The notes under the pieces: model-generated
Database searches by the model: none
What the model was told of the DNA's origin: nothing
The model's input: the letters and a program-made list of their open reading frames with translations, nothing else
Translations under genes and position numbers: made by a program
Assembly: GCF_001578705.1 (NCBI RefSeq)
Contig: NZ_KQ969038.1
Location: 303,690-367,689 of the forward strand
Reading direction: 5' to 3'
From: Streptococcus oralis
Lineage (GTDB): Bacteria > Bacillota > Bacilli > Lactobacillales > Streptococcaceae
DNA: 64,000 nucleotides
Shown here: piece by piece, positions 46,688 through 56,346 of the stretch
Layout: each line of letters opens with the position of its first letter
Numbering within the stretch: position 1 is the first letter of the stretch

Positions 46688-47550
46688 TGATTTTCCTCCT
46701 GTAGCCAGTTAACAAGGGCACCGTAGAGATTGGCATCTGCATGATAGGTGCAGGCCTGGATAACAGGTGCTACCGTGTATTCTTCGTAGATTTCGACAAA
46801 TTCATTGACGGCTTTTTTGACCCCTTGGATAAAGTCGGGGTTTTGGCTGATAGAGCCACCCAAACTAATGACATCTGGGTCGATGAGATACTGGATATTG
46901 AGCAAGCCTTGAGCCAGATTGCGATTCATGCGCAAAATAGCTTCTTGACAAAGAGCATTGCCTGCTGCGGCCTCTTGGTAAACCTTGCGTCCGTCCCAGT
47001 CAGTCTGACCAGATTTTTCAATCACATATCGCACCATATTTCCAGTTGACGCTAGTTGCGACCAGTTGTTGAGCTTTTCTGCTGGTTCAATGGTTGTCAT
47101 GTAGCCAAACTCTCCACCCAAGCCGTGTCGACCCCGGTGAAGCCTACCATTGATAATCATGGCTCCGCCGATTCCAGTCCCAATTACGACACAGGCTGCA
47201 TTTTCAATCTCTGGATGAGCTAGCAATTCACTAAGTCCAACACAGTTGGCATCATTTTCCAGGTGGACAGGTAGTTGATGATGAGCAAGTGCCTCATACC
47301 AAGAAAAGCCGTGAATATAAGGTACGGCACTAATTCCCTCAATCACACCTGTTTCTTGATTGACCGCGCCTGGAACACTCATAGCGATCCCACTATAATC
47401 TTGTTCTGCCAAGCGTTGGTCTAGCCAAGCCAGCAAATCCTCCAAACTTTCTGGCGTTGGAGTGCTTGTCTTATCCAATGTTTTCCCATCAGGAGTCAGA
47501 CTGGCAAACTTAATCCCAGTCCCTCCGATATCAATAGTTGCAATGGTCAT
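46681..47550 (-). CDS. ROK-family sugar kinase
   Basis: A 289-residue ROK protein: ATP motif [12 protein letters not shown], sugar-binding [15 protein letters not shown]. The cysteine-rich zinc motif common in ROK kinases (CxCGxxGCxE) is replaced by [11 protein letters not shown], and there is no DNA-binding domain, so it is a kinase, not a repressor. Mannose or an N-acetyl sugar from the neighbouring hydrolases is the likely substrate. Separated from the GH38 gene by a terminator. Confidence 0.88.
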   Translation of the reverse strand: MTIATIDIGGTGIKFASLTPDGKTLDKTSTPTPESLEDLLAWLDQRLAEQDYSGIAMSVPGAVNQETGVIEGISAVPYIHGFSWYEALAHHQLPVHLENDANCVGLSELLAHPEIENAACVVIGTGIGGAMIINGRLHRGRHGLGGEFGYMTTIEPAEKLNNWSQLASTGNMVRYVIEKSGQTDWDGRKVYQEAAAGNALCQEAILRMNRNLAQGLLNIQYLIDPDVISLGGSISQNPDFIQGVKKAVNEFVEIYEEYTVAPVIQACTYHADANLYGALVNWLQEENQW

Positions 47551-47561
47551 TGTTCTTCCTA

Positions 47562-47604
47562 TAAAAAGGGGCGAATCAGTAGTTAATCCTTACTCTTTCG
47601 CCCC
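47562..47604 (-). terminator. terminator between GH38 and ROK genes
   Basis: GGGGCGAA/TTCGCCCC stem, long loop, then T run on the minus strand. It lies inside the apparent operon and may lower expression of the ROK-GH20 pair. Confidence 0.75.
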
Positions 47605-47648
47605 TCCTTTCTATCTCATAGTATTAGTTATCAAACGCCTTAAAACTG

Positions 47649-50294
47649 TTAAATGTCTTCTTTTTTGATCAATTCTGTACGAATTTCTTGTGGCGCTAAG
47701 AGTCCTGAATGAACTGGATATGGTCGCTCAAGCAAGTCCAAAATGGTTTGTTGGTATTCTGATATGCGTACATTTTCTTGACTCATATTGTAGTAACGAA
47801 GTACATATCCTTCTTCATTTTCAGCAACTTTAAAGGCTGTCGGGCAGACTTGTGGCAAGCTGAGCGCTGCATGGCTCAAGAGGCTACCAGTCGCTGCCAC
47901 ACTTCCTTCTTGTTTAGCAACCTGAAGACTAGTGAATGGTGTTTGGAAGGCTTTGGCACGACGGAAAGCGGAGAAGCGTTCCCCTGCTTGGTGGCACTCA
48001 AGAGCAAACTCGACTTCAAACTCACGCAAGCACTGAGCCTCTGGTGTCGGGAAGTAACCCCAGTCACCTAGCTCACCTGAGGCACGAAGAATGGTCACTG
48101 CAATGGTATCATCTCCAAGGATTTCATACTCATGCAGCCCTTTATTGGCCACCGTTACCCCTTTTTCATCATCATACAGACTAACAAAGGCTTGTTGGTG
48201 TTGAGGATTTTCAGGATTTTCCCATGAAGGCGCTGGTTTATTTGGTCGTGTCACCACCTCATAAATGCTTTCCGAATCATTGCTTGGACGCGTATTATGA
48301 GTCTTGACCAAGAGACGGATACGGTGATCCTTAGCGGTGTTGGTAAAGCGAGTCTTGAAGCGGATTTGAGGATTGTCAACAAAGATGGTCATCTCTGTTT
48401 CCAGAGGAAGGGTTGTCCATTCTTCTGAACGTCCAGCTTCACGTGTCATAAACTCAATGATGCCTCTTTGTTCCGCATCCAGTTTTTCGTCTGCACTTAC
48501 TGGAATTGTCAATTCATGCTTGAGCAAGATCTTGGCAAAACGAGCTGTATTTTCCAAGACTTCATAGCCTGTCAGCTCGGCGTAGATAGGCTCTGTTCCT
48601 TTTGGTTGGAAGTAGATATACTCATTCCCGATGTCCCCACGGTCTTCAAAGCGAACAACATCCTCATAAGCTTCATGAGTTGTCTTGTCGTAGACTGTGA
48701 TGCTGTCATCCACACTGACCGTTACAAATGGCGTATCAATCACTCCGTTTTGGTAAATACCGTCACGGTGTTCTTGTTCTCCTTCCAGCAATTGGAAAGT
48801 TGTCCAAGAAAGCGGCGCTAGGTGAACGGGAACCGTCACACGCACTTGGCGAGCGATACGAGCTTGACGGAACTTGTCTTTTGGCAAATCATACTCAAAA
48901 TTAGCTCCCAAATCTTCGATTTTCGCCTCTACAGCATGCCCTTCCAAGTCTTCGACACGGTAGCTTGGCAAGGTAAGAGCGTCCATCTTCTTATAGCCTT
49001 CTGTTGGGTGCAATTCTTTGAAGTCACAAGTCGCAACATCAATCACGGTGCTGACAGTATCGACCTTGTCATGCAAACCTGTATTGATGACTGTAAAGAG
49101 AAGGTCGCTTTGGGCTTCGTGGGTTGCAATTTTACCCTTCCACTCGTTGAGAAGGTTCGTCTTAACGAAGTTTCCAACTTGGTTGACCTTGGCAAAACGT
49201 GTCTCCATCTCACGGTGAACTTCGTCAATACTACAGCCACAGATACTGTCATGGGGCGCATTTTGTAGAAGAACTTTCCAAGCATAGGTCAACTGGTCCT
49301 TATGGTTGTGCCCGCCAGTGATGACAGTTAATGGCTCCACCACTTGTTCTAGGAGGTTGCTATTTTCTTGGAAGGCTTGTTTAAGGTAAATCCGTGATGA
49401 GGAGGTGTTAGCAAGCGTGTACCAACCATCTGTTTCTTGACTGGTCAACTCACCCGTAACCGTAGATAGTTGCTCCGGTAGAGCACTTTCTACTGCATGG
49501 ACATAGTCGTCAAATGAACTATGCACAAAGGTCACATCTGGGAAGAGTTCATTTGCCACACGAATGGCTTCGCTCAGATTTCGCTGTACAGGCTGGTGGT
49601 CACATCCATTCATCATTAACCACTGGTTGGTCGAAGCATAGTCACGCACGTCTGACAGTTTTTGTTTCCAAAAGGCCAGGGCTTCATCCTTATCAACTGG
49701 GATTTCATTTCCGTTACTGTACCAGTTGGCAAAGAGGATACCGAGAACACGACTTCCGTCTGCACCCTGCCAGTACATTTCTGAAAACTGGGATGTGAAC
49801 TGCTCATCTTCGAGGACTTGGTTGTCAAATCCAATCGGCTTCACACCACGACCAAAGGCTGCCACGTGAATGCCTGATTTTTGAAGGATTTGAGGAGCTT
49901 GTCCCATATTTCCAAAGGTATCTGGGAAGTAACCAATCTGGGTCGAGTTGCCCCATTTTGCACATTCTGCTTGACCAATCAAGGTATTGCGAACATTGGC
50001 TTCACTAGAAATCAAGTAATCATCCTGCAAGATGTAAAAGGGACCAATTTTGAGTTTGCCTTCGTCAATGTAACCTTGGACTTTGTCGCGATTTCCAGGG
50101 CGAATTTCCAAGTAGTCATCTAGGACAATAGTTTGTCCATCCAAGTGGAAACTCTTGAACTCAGGGTCATTTTCAAAGAGATCGAAGAGATTGTCAAACA
50201 ATTCCACCAACTGCATACGGTGGCTTTCAAAAGGCAAGTACCACTCACGGTCCCAGTGACTGTGTGAGATAATATGTACAACAACATTTTCCAT
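47649..50294 (-). CDS. GH38 alpha-mannosidase
   Basis: An 881-residue alpha-mannosidase. The zinc-binding HSHWDREWYLPFE motif is at the N-terminus and the nucleophile Asp is in FPDTFGNMGQ. No signal peptide, so it acts in the cytoplasm on imported mannosyl oligosaccharides, mainly alpha-1,3 linkages in studied streptococcal enzymes. Cotranscribed after the GH125 gene (54-base gap). Confidence 0.92.
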   Translation of the reverse strand: MENVVVHIISHSHWDREWYLPFESHRMQLVELFDNLFDLFENDPEFKSFHLDGQTIVLDDYLEIRPGNRDKVQGYIDEGKLKIGPFYILQDDYLISSEANVRNTLIGQAECAKWGNSTQIGYFPDTFGNMGQAPQILQKSGIHVAAFGRGVKPIGFDNQVLEDEQFTSQFSEMYWQGADGSRVLGILFANWYSNGNEIPVDKDEALAFWKQKLSDVRDYASTNQWLMMNGCDHQPVQRNLSEAIRVANELFPDVTFVHSSFDDYVHAVESALPEQLSTVTGELTSQETDGWYTLANTSSSRIYLKQAFQENSNLLEQVVEPLTVITGGHNHKDQLTYAWKVLLQNAPHDSICGCSIDEVHREMETRFAKVNQVGNFVKTNLLNEWKGKIATHEAQSDLLFTVINTGLHDKVDTVSTVIDVATCDFKELHPTEGYKKMDALTLPSYRVEDLEGHAVEAKIEDLGANFEYDLPKDKFRQARIARQVRVTVPVHLAPLSWTTFQLLEGEQEHRDGIYQNGVIDTPFVTVSVDDSITVYDKTTHEAYEDVVRFEDRGDIGNEYIYFQPKGTEPIYAELTGYEVLENTARFAKILLKHELTIPVSADEKLDAEQRGIIEFMTREAGRSEEWTTLPLETEMTIFVDNPQIRFKTRFTNTAKDHRIRLLVKTHNTRPSNDSESIYEVVTRPNKPAPSWENPENPQHQQAFVSLYDDEKGVTVANKGLHEYEILGDDTIAVTILRASGELGDWGYFPTPEAQCLREFEVEFALECHQAGERFSAFRRAKAFQTPFTSLQVAKQEGSVAATGSLLSHAALSLPQVCPTAFKVAENEEGYVLRYYNMSQENVRISEYQQTILDLLERPYPVHSGLLAPQEIRTELIKKEDI

Positions 50295-50348
50295 GAGTAA
50301 AACCTCATTCTAACTTAAATTTTTATTTCTATCTAACTAAAGAACTGA

Positions 50349-51629
50349 CTAGCGGATATCTAGATAATCCAAGACCAATTCACAGAACATCATGTTGGCC
50401 CAAGAGAACCATTCACGTGAGTAGAGCGTTGGGTCGTCCACGTGGAAGCTTTCATGCATGACACCTGTGCCACCATCGCAGGCAACCAGCTGATCGAGCA
50501 AGTATTTTTTCTCTGCCTTATCTCTTGTTGTCAAGCCTTGGATAGAGAGGGCAATGGGCCAGATATAGCGATAGAAGGTATGAGAACTTCCTAGGCCACT
50601 TGCGTATTCACCTTGGTAGAAATATGGATTTTCAGGGCTTAGAATGGTGCGACGAGTTGCTTGATACACTTCGTCTTCAATGTCGCAATAGCCCAGATAA
50701 GGCGCCGCCAGCAGACTTGGTACGTTTGGATCATCCATGATGCTAGCATTTCCTAGACCATCCACTTCAAAGGCGTAAATCTTTTCGCCCTTGCTGTTGG
50801 TCGTATAGGCATAGTTTTCGATGCCTTCTTGAATTTCAGACTGGAGACGCTCAGCGTCTGCCACGATGTTTTGGCAATCAGCTAGATCCAGTTCTGCAAA
50901 GATTTCTTGCACATATCCCAAGACAACGACTGCAAACATATTTGACGGAATCAAATAGCTATACTGACAGCAGTCATCACTTGGACGGAAGGCTGACCAG
51001 GTCATACCTGTCACTGCAAAGTCAGGTCCAAAACCATCATTTATCAGAGTGTCTTCCTTGCGGTCTGTATCCCGAACGAAACGATAAGGTGAATTCTTGT
51101 GGTCTTGTTCCACCGTCCACAGATAAAGAATTTCCTTGGTCGCTGCGACAAAAGTCTCATCAAACTGACTGGTCTCGCCAGTTTCTTTCCAGAGGAGATA
51201 AGCCAGCTGCAAAGGATAGCAAAGCGAGTCCACCTCATACTTACGTTCCCAAATCCAGCCATTAAGCTCTGTGTGGTCAGTCTCATGGTGACCCTTCCAG
51301 TTTTCCTCAATGTTAAAGGAGTTGGCATAAGGATCCTTGAGCACCAAGGTCATCTGACGCTTGACCAAACCAGCAATGGTCTGACGCAAGAGAGGATCTC
51401 TTTTAGCCACATGAAGGTAGGGTCTGAGTTGGGCTGTCGAATCCCGAAGCCACATGGCAGGAATATCCCCAGTCAAGACAAAAGTTGAGCCATCTTCTAA
51501 GATTTCAACCGTATTGTCCAAGGTGTCTGTATAGCAACGCTCAAAGACATCTACCCACTCCGGATGGTCCTTAGCCCGCTCCGCTACTTCGTCCAGCCAT
51601 TCTCTAACAATTTCTTTCGAATAAATCAT
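50349..51629 (-). CDS. GH125 exo-alpha-1,6-mannosidase
   Basis: A 426-residue GH125 enzyme, inverting and alpha-1,6 specific in characterised members. GDIPAMWLRDSTAQLRPY is the family core with catalytic residues. No signal peptide. Start at ATG 51629 follows AGAGGAAA; the frame is open for eight more codons. First gene of the GH125-GH38 transcript, divergent from GH92. Confidence 0.93.
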   Translation of the reverse strand: MIYSKEIVREWLDEVAERAKDHPEWVDVFERCYTDTLDNTVEILEDGSTFVLTGDIPAMWLRDSTAQLRPYLHVAKRDPLLRQTIAGLVKRQMTLVLKDPYANSFNIEENWKGHHETDHTELNGWIWERKYEVDSLCYPLQLAYLLWKETGETSQFDETFVAATKEILYLWTVEQDHKNSPYRFVRDTDRKEDTLINDGFGPDFAVTGMTWSAFRPSDDCCQYSYLIPSNMFAVVVLGYVQEIFAELDLADCQNIVADAERLQSEIQEGIENYAYTTNSKGEKIYAFEVDGLGNASIMDDPNVPSLLAAPYLGYCDIEDEVYQATRRTILSPENPYFYQGEYASGLGSSHTFYRYIWPIALSIQGLTTRDKAEKKYLLDQLVACDGGTGVMHESFHVDDPTLYSREWFSWANMMFCELVLDYLDIR

Positions 51630-51799
51630 CGTGCAGTTTCCTCTTTCAAACAAGTTTCATGTTCAGTATATAGTTTTTGAGACAGAAAATACATACACAA
51701 ATGATAGTCATTTTTCTACAAAATTGCTTACTTTCGAACCCCATATCTAAAGGCCTCATTTTTCTGATATAATGTAGAAAAACAGCTAAAGGAAAGACT

Positions 51800-53887
51800 A
51801 TGAAACCACTACTTGAAACCATTGATACCCGCTTTGGGACTGCTAGCAAGCATGCCTTTTCTCGGGGAAATACCCTGCCCTACACAGGCGTCCCTTTCGG
51901 GATGAATTATTTTGTTCCCCAGACCAGCGATCAGGAGGGTGCTTGGTTTTTCGATCCGCATCTGCCCATCTTTCAGGGAATTCGCTTAACCCACCAGCCC
52001 AGTCCTTGGATTGGCGACTACTCTTGGCTCCTCCTAACACCTGTCACAGGCCAGCTGGGTGGAGATAGCCTCTTTCACCGTCAATCCTCCTATGATATGG
52101 ATAAGGCCTCTTTCCAACCTCATTATCTGAAAATTTTCTCCCTGCGCTATCAGATTGAAAGCCAGCTCACACCGACTTGCTACGGCGCTTCTATTCGTTT
52201 GGAGCAAAAGCAAGGCAAAGCCCTCTCCCTCTACCTTCACGCAGCAGATGAACTGACAGTCAAGCAAGTAGATAAGCGAACTCTTTCCCTACGACAAGAA
52301 GGCAAAACTGAAACCAACAAAAATCCGCTAAAACTATTCACAGCTCTACAAATGAATACGAATATTCTTGCTGTCAGCCAAGAAGGCGGGGACTGGCGAA
52401 TTGACTTAACAAGTAGTCACGTCGAAATCCAGCTAGCAACTTCTTTTATCTCTCCTTCTCAGGCTCTGCTTAATCTACCTCAGAAGGACTTTGATAGCTG
52501 TAAAGCCAGTGCACAAGCAGACTGGGAAAATCTTCTCCATCGTTTTGATGTGCTGGAAACAGGAGAGGCTGACCGAACCTTCTTTGATCACTGCCTTTAC
52601 AGACTCTTCCTATTTCCTCAGACTTTTTATGAGGTTGATGAATCAGGGCAAGCCATCCACATGGATCTAGCTACTGGTACTGTCAATCCTGGCGTCCTCT
52701 TTAGCAACAATGGCTTCTGGGATACCTTCCGCACCACCTTCCCCCTCTTTGCCCTTATCATACCAGAACATTATCGTCTCTTTTTAGAAGGCTTTCTCAA
52801 TAGCTACCGCGATACTGGATTCCTTCCAAAATGGCTAGCCCCAGATGAACGTGGCATGATGCCTGGTACCCTTTTAGACGGCATTATCACAGATAGCGCC
52901 TGCAAGGACATGGCTCCCGACTTGGAAGAAGAACTCCTCCAGGCTATGCTTGAAACAGCCAGCAAATCCGACCCTCTCGGCATCAATGGTCGCCACGGAC
53001 TAGCCCAATACCAAGAACTGGGCTATCTCTCTACCGACCACCACGAAAGCGTCAGCCATACCCTAGACTATGCCTATAGTGACTTTTGTATCGCTAGCTG
53101 TGCCGAGAATCTTGGTCAGAATGACATCGCTGAGACTTATAAGGTTGCGTCACAAAATTACCGCCATCTATTTGACACTGAGACAGGCTACATGCGAGCG
53201 CGAGACAGTCAAGGCAACTTCCGCCCTGACTTCTCTCCTTATGGTTGGGGACGCGACTACGCCGAATGCTCTGCTATTCAAGCGACTTTAGGTGTCCTAC
53301 ACGACATCCCAGGTTTGTGTCAACTCATGGGCGGAAAAAAAGCCTTTAGCAACTATCTTTTGAAAGCCTGTCAGGATGCTCCCCTCTTTGAGACGACTGG
53401 TTATGGTTACGAGATTCATGAAATGAGCGAGATGGCAATAGCTCCCTTTGGACAACTTGCCATTTCCAACCAACCTAGCTTTCACATCCCTTATCTCTTT
53501 CGCTACAGCAACTACCCTGACTACACTGCTCTACTCATCAAAACCTTGCGTCAGAAAACCTTTCACCCAAGCTGGGAAGCCTATCCTGGCGATGAGGACA
53601 ATGGTAGTCTCTCTGCTTGGTACATCTGGTCAGCTCTTGGATTCTACCCGACCTGTCCAGGCAAGCCCAGCTACGATCTCGGAATTCCTCTCTTTGACCA
53701 CCTCCGTATCTACCTGGCTAAGGAAAATAAGTGGCTGGATATACATGCCGAGCAAAACTACAGCCATTTCAACTTTGTCAAAGAATGCCGATTGGACAAG
53801 ACCCCAGTATCTAACATTCAACATCAAGACCTCTTAAAAGCTGAGCAACTGATCTTCACACTTAGCTGGTTGCCAAGTCACTCATAA
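51800..53887 (+). CDS. GH92 alpha-1,2-mannosidase
   Basis: A 695-residue GH92 enzyme: N-terminal beta-sandwich and C-terminal helical domain. The FSNNGFWDTFRT and YPGDEDNGSLSAWYIWSALGF segments are hallmark, with the general acid and base in the latter region. Family members are calcium-dependent. No signal peptide, so cytoplasmic. It is divergent from the other mannosidases, with TATAAT about 30 bases before the start, and ends at a hairpin shared with GH29. Confidence 0.93.
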   Translation: MKPLLETIDTRFGTASKHAFSRGNTLPYTGVPFGMNYFVPQTSDQEGAWFFDPHLPIFQGIRLTHQPSPWIGDYSWLLLTPVTGQLGGDSLFHRQSSYDMDKASFQPHYLKIFSLRYQIESQLTPTCYGASIRLEQKQGKALSLYLHAADELTVKQVDKRTLSLRQEGKTETNKNPLKLFTALQMNTNILAVSQEGGDWRIDLTSSHVEIQLATSFISPSQALLNLPQKDFDSCKASAQADWENLLHRFDVLETGEADRTFFDHCLYRLFLFPQTFYEVDESGQAIHMDLATGTVNPGVLFSNNGFWDTFRTTFPLFALIIPEHYRLFLEGFLNSYRDTGFLPKWLAPDERGMMPGTLLDGIITDSACKDMAPDLEEELLQAMLETASKSDPLGINGRHGLAQYQELGYLSTDHHESVSHTLDYAYSDFCIASCAENLGQNDIAETYKVASQNYRHLFDTETGYMRARDSQGNFRPDFSPYGWGRDYAECSAIQATLGVLHDIPGLCQLMGGKKAFSNYLLKACQDAPLFETTGYGYEIHEMSEMAIAPFGQLAISNQPSFHIPYLFRYSNYPDYTALLIKTLRQKTFHPSWEAYPGDEDNGSLSAWYIWSALGFYPTCPGKPSYDLGIPLFDHLRIYLAKENKWLDIHAEQNYSHFNFVKECRLDKTPVSNIQHQDLLKAEQLIFTLSWLPSHS

Positions 53888-53891
53888 CCAA

Positions 53892-53922
53892 AAGAACCTT
53901 TGCATCGCGCAAAGGTTCTTCT
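53892..53922. terminator. bidirectional terminator between GH92 and GH29
   Basis: Twelve-base stem AAGAACCTTTGC/GCAAAGGTTCTT between convergent genes, T-rich on the plus strand. Confidence 0.85.
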
Positions 53923-53923
53923 T

Positions 53924-55606
53924 TTATGAAACTTGTACTTGAAGCTGGTCAACCAGCTGCCCATCTACCGTCAAATTCAGATAAAAGTCCAAGGTTTTAT
54001 CTCCTGCAAAATACAAGGTTGGTAGCGTTAGCCTTTTTTCAGTCTCGCCAACTTGAAACGTAAGAACTTGAATTTCGTCCCGATAAGCGACACCATGCAC
54101 ACCCGTCCCTGGTTGAATCGAAATCTTAGCTTCCAAAGGACTGCTAGATTCTCTGCGCCTCACTGTAAAGTGGTCATTTTCTCCCTTTGCCACAGCTAGA
54201 CTTTTTTCTAAGAACTCTAGTTGCTGAACAGCTTCTTTTCTCGACAAGGTAGGTGTTTTATAGAGTGAAATCTTGGTCAACAAAGGCAAAGCCTGTGCCT
54301 CTGTAATGGTCACACGTATCTTCTGCGCCTCAACGACTGATCCTCGTAAGAGACGTTTGTAGCCAACAGTATAACCAGATCCAAACTCCTGCCAGGCACC
54401 ATCCAACTCTACCTGAACACGGAAAGCAGCGATGCGTTGCCCCAGCTTCAAATCTTCCCTCAGCTCAATTACATCAAAAGTTTTAGGTGCCCCTAAATCG
54501 AGCTCTAATTGGATTGGCAACTCTGCATCACTTGCCCAAGAACTAGCCTCCAGCCCATCTGTCAGGTGAGAACAGGCAAAGTCTGGTGATAGAGCCGGAC
54601 CAGATACCTTGGCTCCCAAAGCCAAATCTTCTTTATAGAGTTCATCACGATAGGCAGCAAATTCATAGAGTCGCTGGATATCCTTTTCGTCAAAGAGACC
54701 ATCTTGGTTCGGTGGGATATTGAGCAAGAGAGGGGTTCCCCGCCCTACTGAGCGAAAATAAATCTCGACCAATTCCTCGAGAGACTTAGGATCCTGATCC
54801 TCATGGTAAAACCAGCCCGGGCGAAGAGAAACATCTGCCTCACCGATTGAAAATAGCGTCCCAGAGGGGTCTCCGTGCTGCAGGTAATCTAATGCAGCTT
54901 CAGTCCCTAACTGGTCTGGTTTGACTTTTTGCCACAAGGGATCCCCTGCATAGCCACGTTCATTTCCAATCCAGCGAATACTAGTTCCCTCAATTGAGAA
55001 AATCAAACAATCGCCCTGCAAGCCACGAATGGTTTCAAACCAAATCTCAAACTCATAGTTGACCTTCTGGGCCCCTTCCCCTCGAGCACCATCCATCCAC
55101 ACCTCAGTGAACTTACCGGCATTCCCATAGGCAGGATTTGACAAGATTTCCTTCAATTGAGCCAGATAGTAGGCATTGTAGTCCGCTTCTTGGTCCACGT
55201 GATAGAGGGGACTGTGAGCATCCCAAGGAGACAAATACACTCCCATATCCATGTCAAACTCAGTCGCAGCTTTGGAGATCTCAAGGAGCAAGTCCCCCTT
55301 GCCATCCCTCCAAGGGCTAGCCTTGACCGAATAATCTGTGTGGGCTGTCGGGTAGAGGACAAAACCATCGTGGTGCTTAACCACCAAAATCAGCTTTTTA
55401 AAACCTGTTTCTTTGAGTACCCGAACCCATTCACGCGCAGCCAACTTGGTCGGGTTAAAACGCATAGGATCCTCTTGCCCACTTCCCCATTCCTGGTCAT
55501 AAAAGGTATTGGGACCAAAATGGATAAAGGCAGCTAATTCATCCTCTAAATAAGCTAGCTGGGCCTGACTTGGCAATGGTTCATGTGGTTTTATTTTCGT
55601 CATCAT
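53924..55606 (-). CDS. GH29 alpha-L-fucosidase
   Basis: A 560-residue fucosidase of the compact (alpha-1,3/4-type) GH29 group: FIHFGPNTFYDQEWG near the N-terminus, VKHHDGFVLYPTAH, the nucleophile region in EVWMDGARG, and a C-terminal beta-rich F5/8-like module (about 330-450). No signal peptide. Start taken as ATG 55606 (a second ATG follows at once); the site AGAGA is modest. DnaA-box-like sequences lie 29 bases upstream of the start. Confidence 0.9.
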   Translation of the reverse strand: MMTKIKPHEPLPSQAQLAYLEDELAAFIHFGPNTFYDQEWGSGQEDPMRFNPTKLAAREWVRVLKETGFKKLILVVKHHDGFVLYPTAHTDYSVKASPWRDGKGDLLLEISKAATEFDMDMGVYLSPWDAHSPLYHVDQEADYNAYYLAQLKEILSNPAYGNAGKFTEVWMDGARGEGAQKVNYEFEIWFETIRGLQGDCLIFSIEGTSIRWIGNERGYAGDPLWQKVKPDQLGTEAALDYLQHGDPSGTLFSIGEADVSLRPGWFYHEDQDPKSLEELVEIYFRSVGRGTPLLLNIPPNQDGLFDEKDIQRLYEFAAYRDELYKEDLALGAKVSGPALSPDFACSHLTDGLEASSWASDAELPIQLELDLGAPKTFDVIELREDLKLGQRIAAFRVQVELDGAWQEFGSGYTVGYKRLLRGSVVEAQKIRVTITEAQALPLLTKISLYKTPTLSRKEAVQQLEFLEKSLAVAKGENDHFTVRRRESSSPLEAKISIQPGTGVHGVAYRDEIQVLTFQVGETEKRLTLPTLYFAGDKTLDFYLNLTVDGQLVDQLQVQVS

Positions 55607-55634
55607 CTCGTATCTCTTTCTCTTGTTCACAAAG

Positions 55635-55655
55635 TTATCCACAACTTGTGGATAA
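55635..55655. promoter_or_regulatory. inverted pair of perfect DnaA boxes
   Basis: TTATCCACA (55635-55643) and its inverse TGTGGATAA (55647-55655), three bases apart, form a 21-base perfect palindrome around one central base. Both are exact DnaA boxes. No replication gene is near. Confidence 0.7.
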
Positions 55656-55845
55656 GAAAACATTCCTAAAAACTAGCTTTTCTAGACTCCAGCTCTTTGA
55701 CTTTGAACCTATCACCTTCAGCAAACTCTGCTCAAATCCCCACTGCACTAGGATTTCTACTAGAAAGCTGGCCAGTTACTAGTTGCCGGTACTATTATCA
55801 AGACCCCTCTAGGATATTAGCTGAATGTCCTGCTCTGCCCAGACT

Positions 55846-55866
55846 TATCCACAACTTGTGAATAAA
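55846..55866. promoter_or_regulatory. second inverted pair of DnaA boxes
   Basis: TTATCCACA (55846-55854) and TGTGAATAA (55858-55866), same three-base spacing, one mismatch in the second box; 211 bases from the first pair. Confidence 0.65.
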
Positions 55867-55968
55867 CCCTTCTTCCTAGTTCTTACCTCGTTGACTATAA
55901 CAAAAAATCTAGGTACCGTCAATAAGACAAGGCTGTCTTCCTAAATACTCAGAAAAGATTCTATAATT

Positions 55969-55981
55969 TGTACAATATACA
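55969..55981. promoter_or_regulatory. ARG-box-like palindrome upstream of arcA
   Basis: TGTACAATATACA, similar in form to the palindrome in the argG operon promoter, about 290 bases before the arcA promoter. Weak evidence for an ArgR-type site. Confidence 0.3.
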
Positions 55982-56258
55982 TTTTATGCCATTCAAAAGA
56001 AAGGCTTTCAGATAGATTTCATATAATTTTCTAAATGACTTTCAATCACTGCTCCTCTCAATTCCTCGTCAGAACTGAATTAAAATCTGGACATTTCTTC
56101 TTAAAATGTGAAATTTAGCATAATTTTTTCAAAAAATATTATATTCTTTTTAGTAGAAGTTTATACATTTATTTCCTCTAATTCCTTTTGCCATCGTATA
56201 ATAACATAAAATACTACTAAAACCTTGTTTTGTCCGAATTTTTAATCATTTTTTACTA

Positions 56259-56306
56259 TTGACACGCCTCTGAGAATATGATATAACGTAAATGTAAGCG
56301 GTACCA
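56259..56306 (+). promoter_or_regulatory. arc operon promoter with cre-like site
   Basis: TTGACA (56259-56264) and TATAAC (56282-56287), spacer 17, followed by ATGTAAGCGGTACCA (56292-56306), one mismatch from cre. CcpA repression of arginine deiminase is known in streptococci. A GGTACC/GGTGCC stem also spans this site. Confidence 0.7.
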
Positions 56307-56346
56307 AAAAGGTGCCACCGTTAAAAATTTTTAAGGAGGAAAACAC

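Larger units (their letters stand above)
55656..56258. other. large gap between GH29 and arcA, no gene
   Basis: About 600 bases without supported ORF. Contains the DnaA-box pairs, the ARG-box-like palindrome at 55969-55981, and a stretch (55670-55790) with imperfect inverted AACTAG-type repeats that may be a degenerate intergenic element. Confidence 0.5.

Noticed and set aside
55635-55866. Chromosomal origin oriC
   Set aside because: Only four DnaA boxes, no dnaA, dnaN, rpmH or parB nearby and no clear unwinding element, so a DnaA-binding site is the most that can be claimed.
56292-56330. T-box riboswitch upstream of arcA
   Set aside because: The GGTACC and GGTGCC segments resemble parts of a T-box at first glance, but no T-box core sequence, specifier stem or terminator follows.
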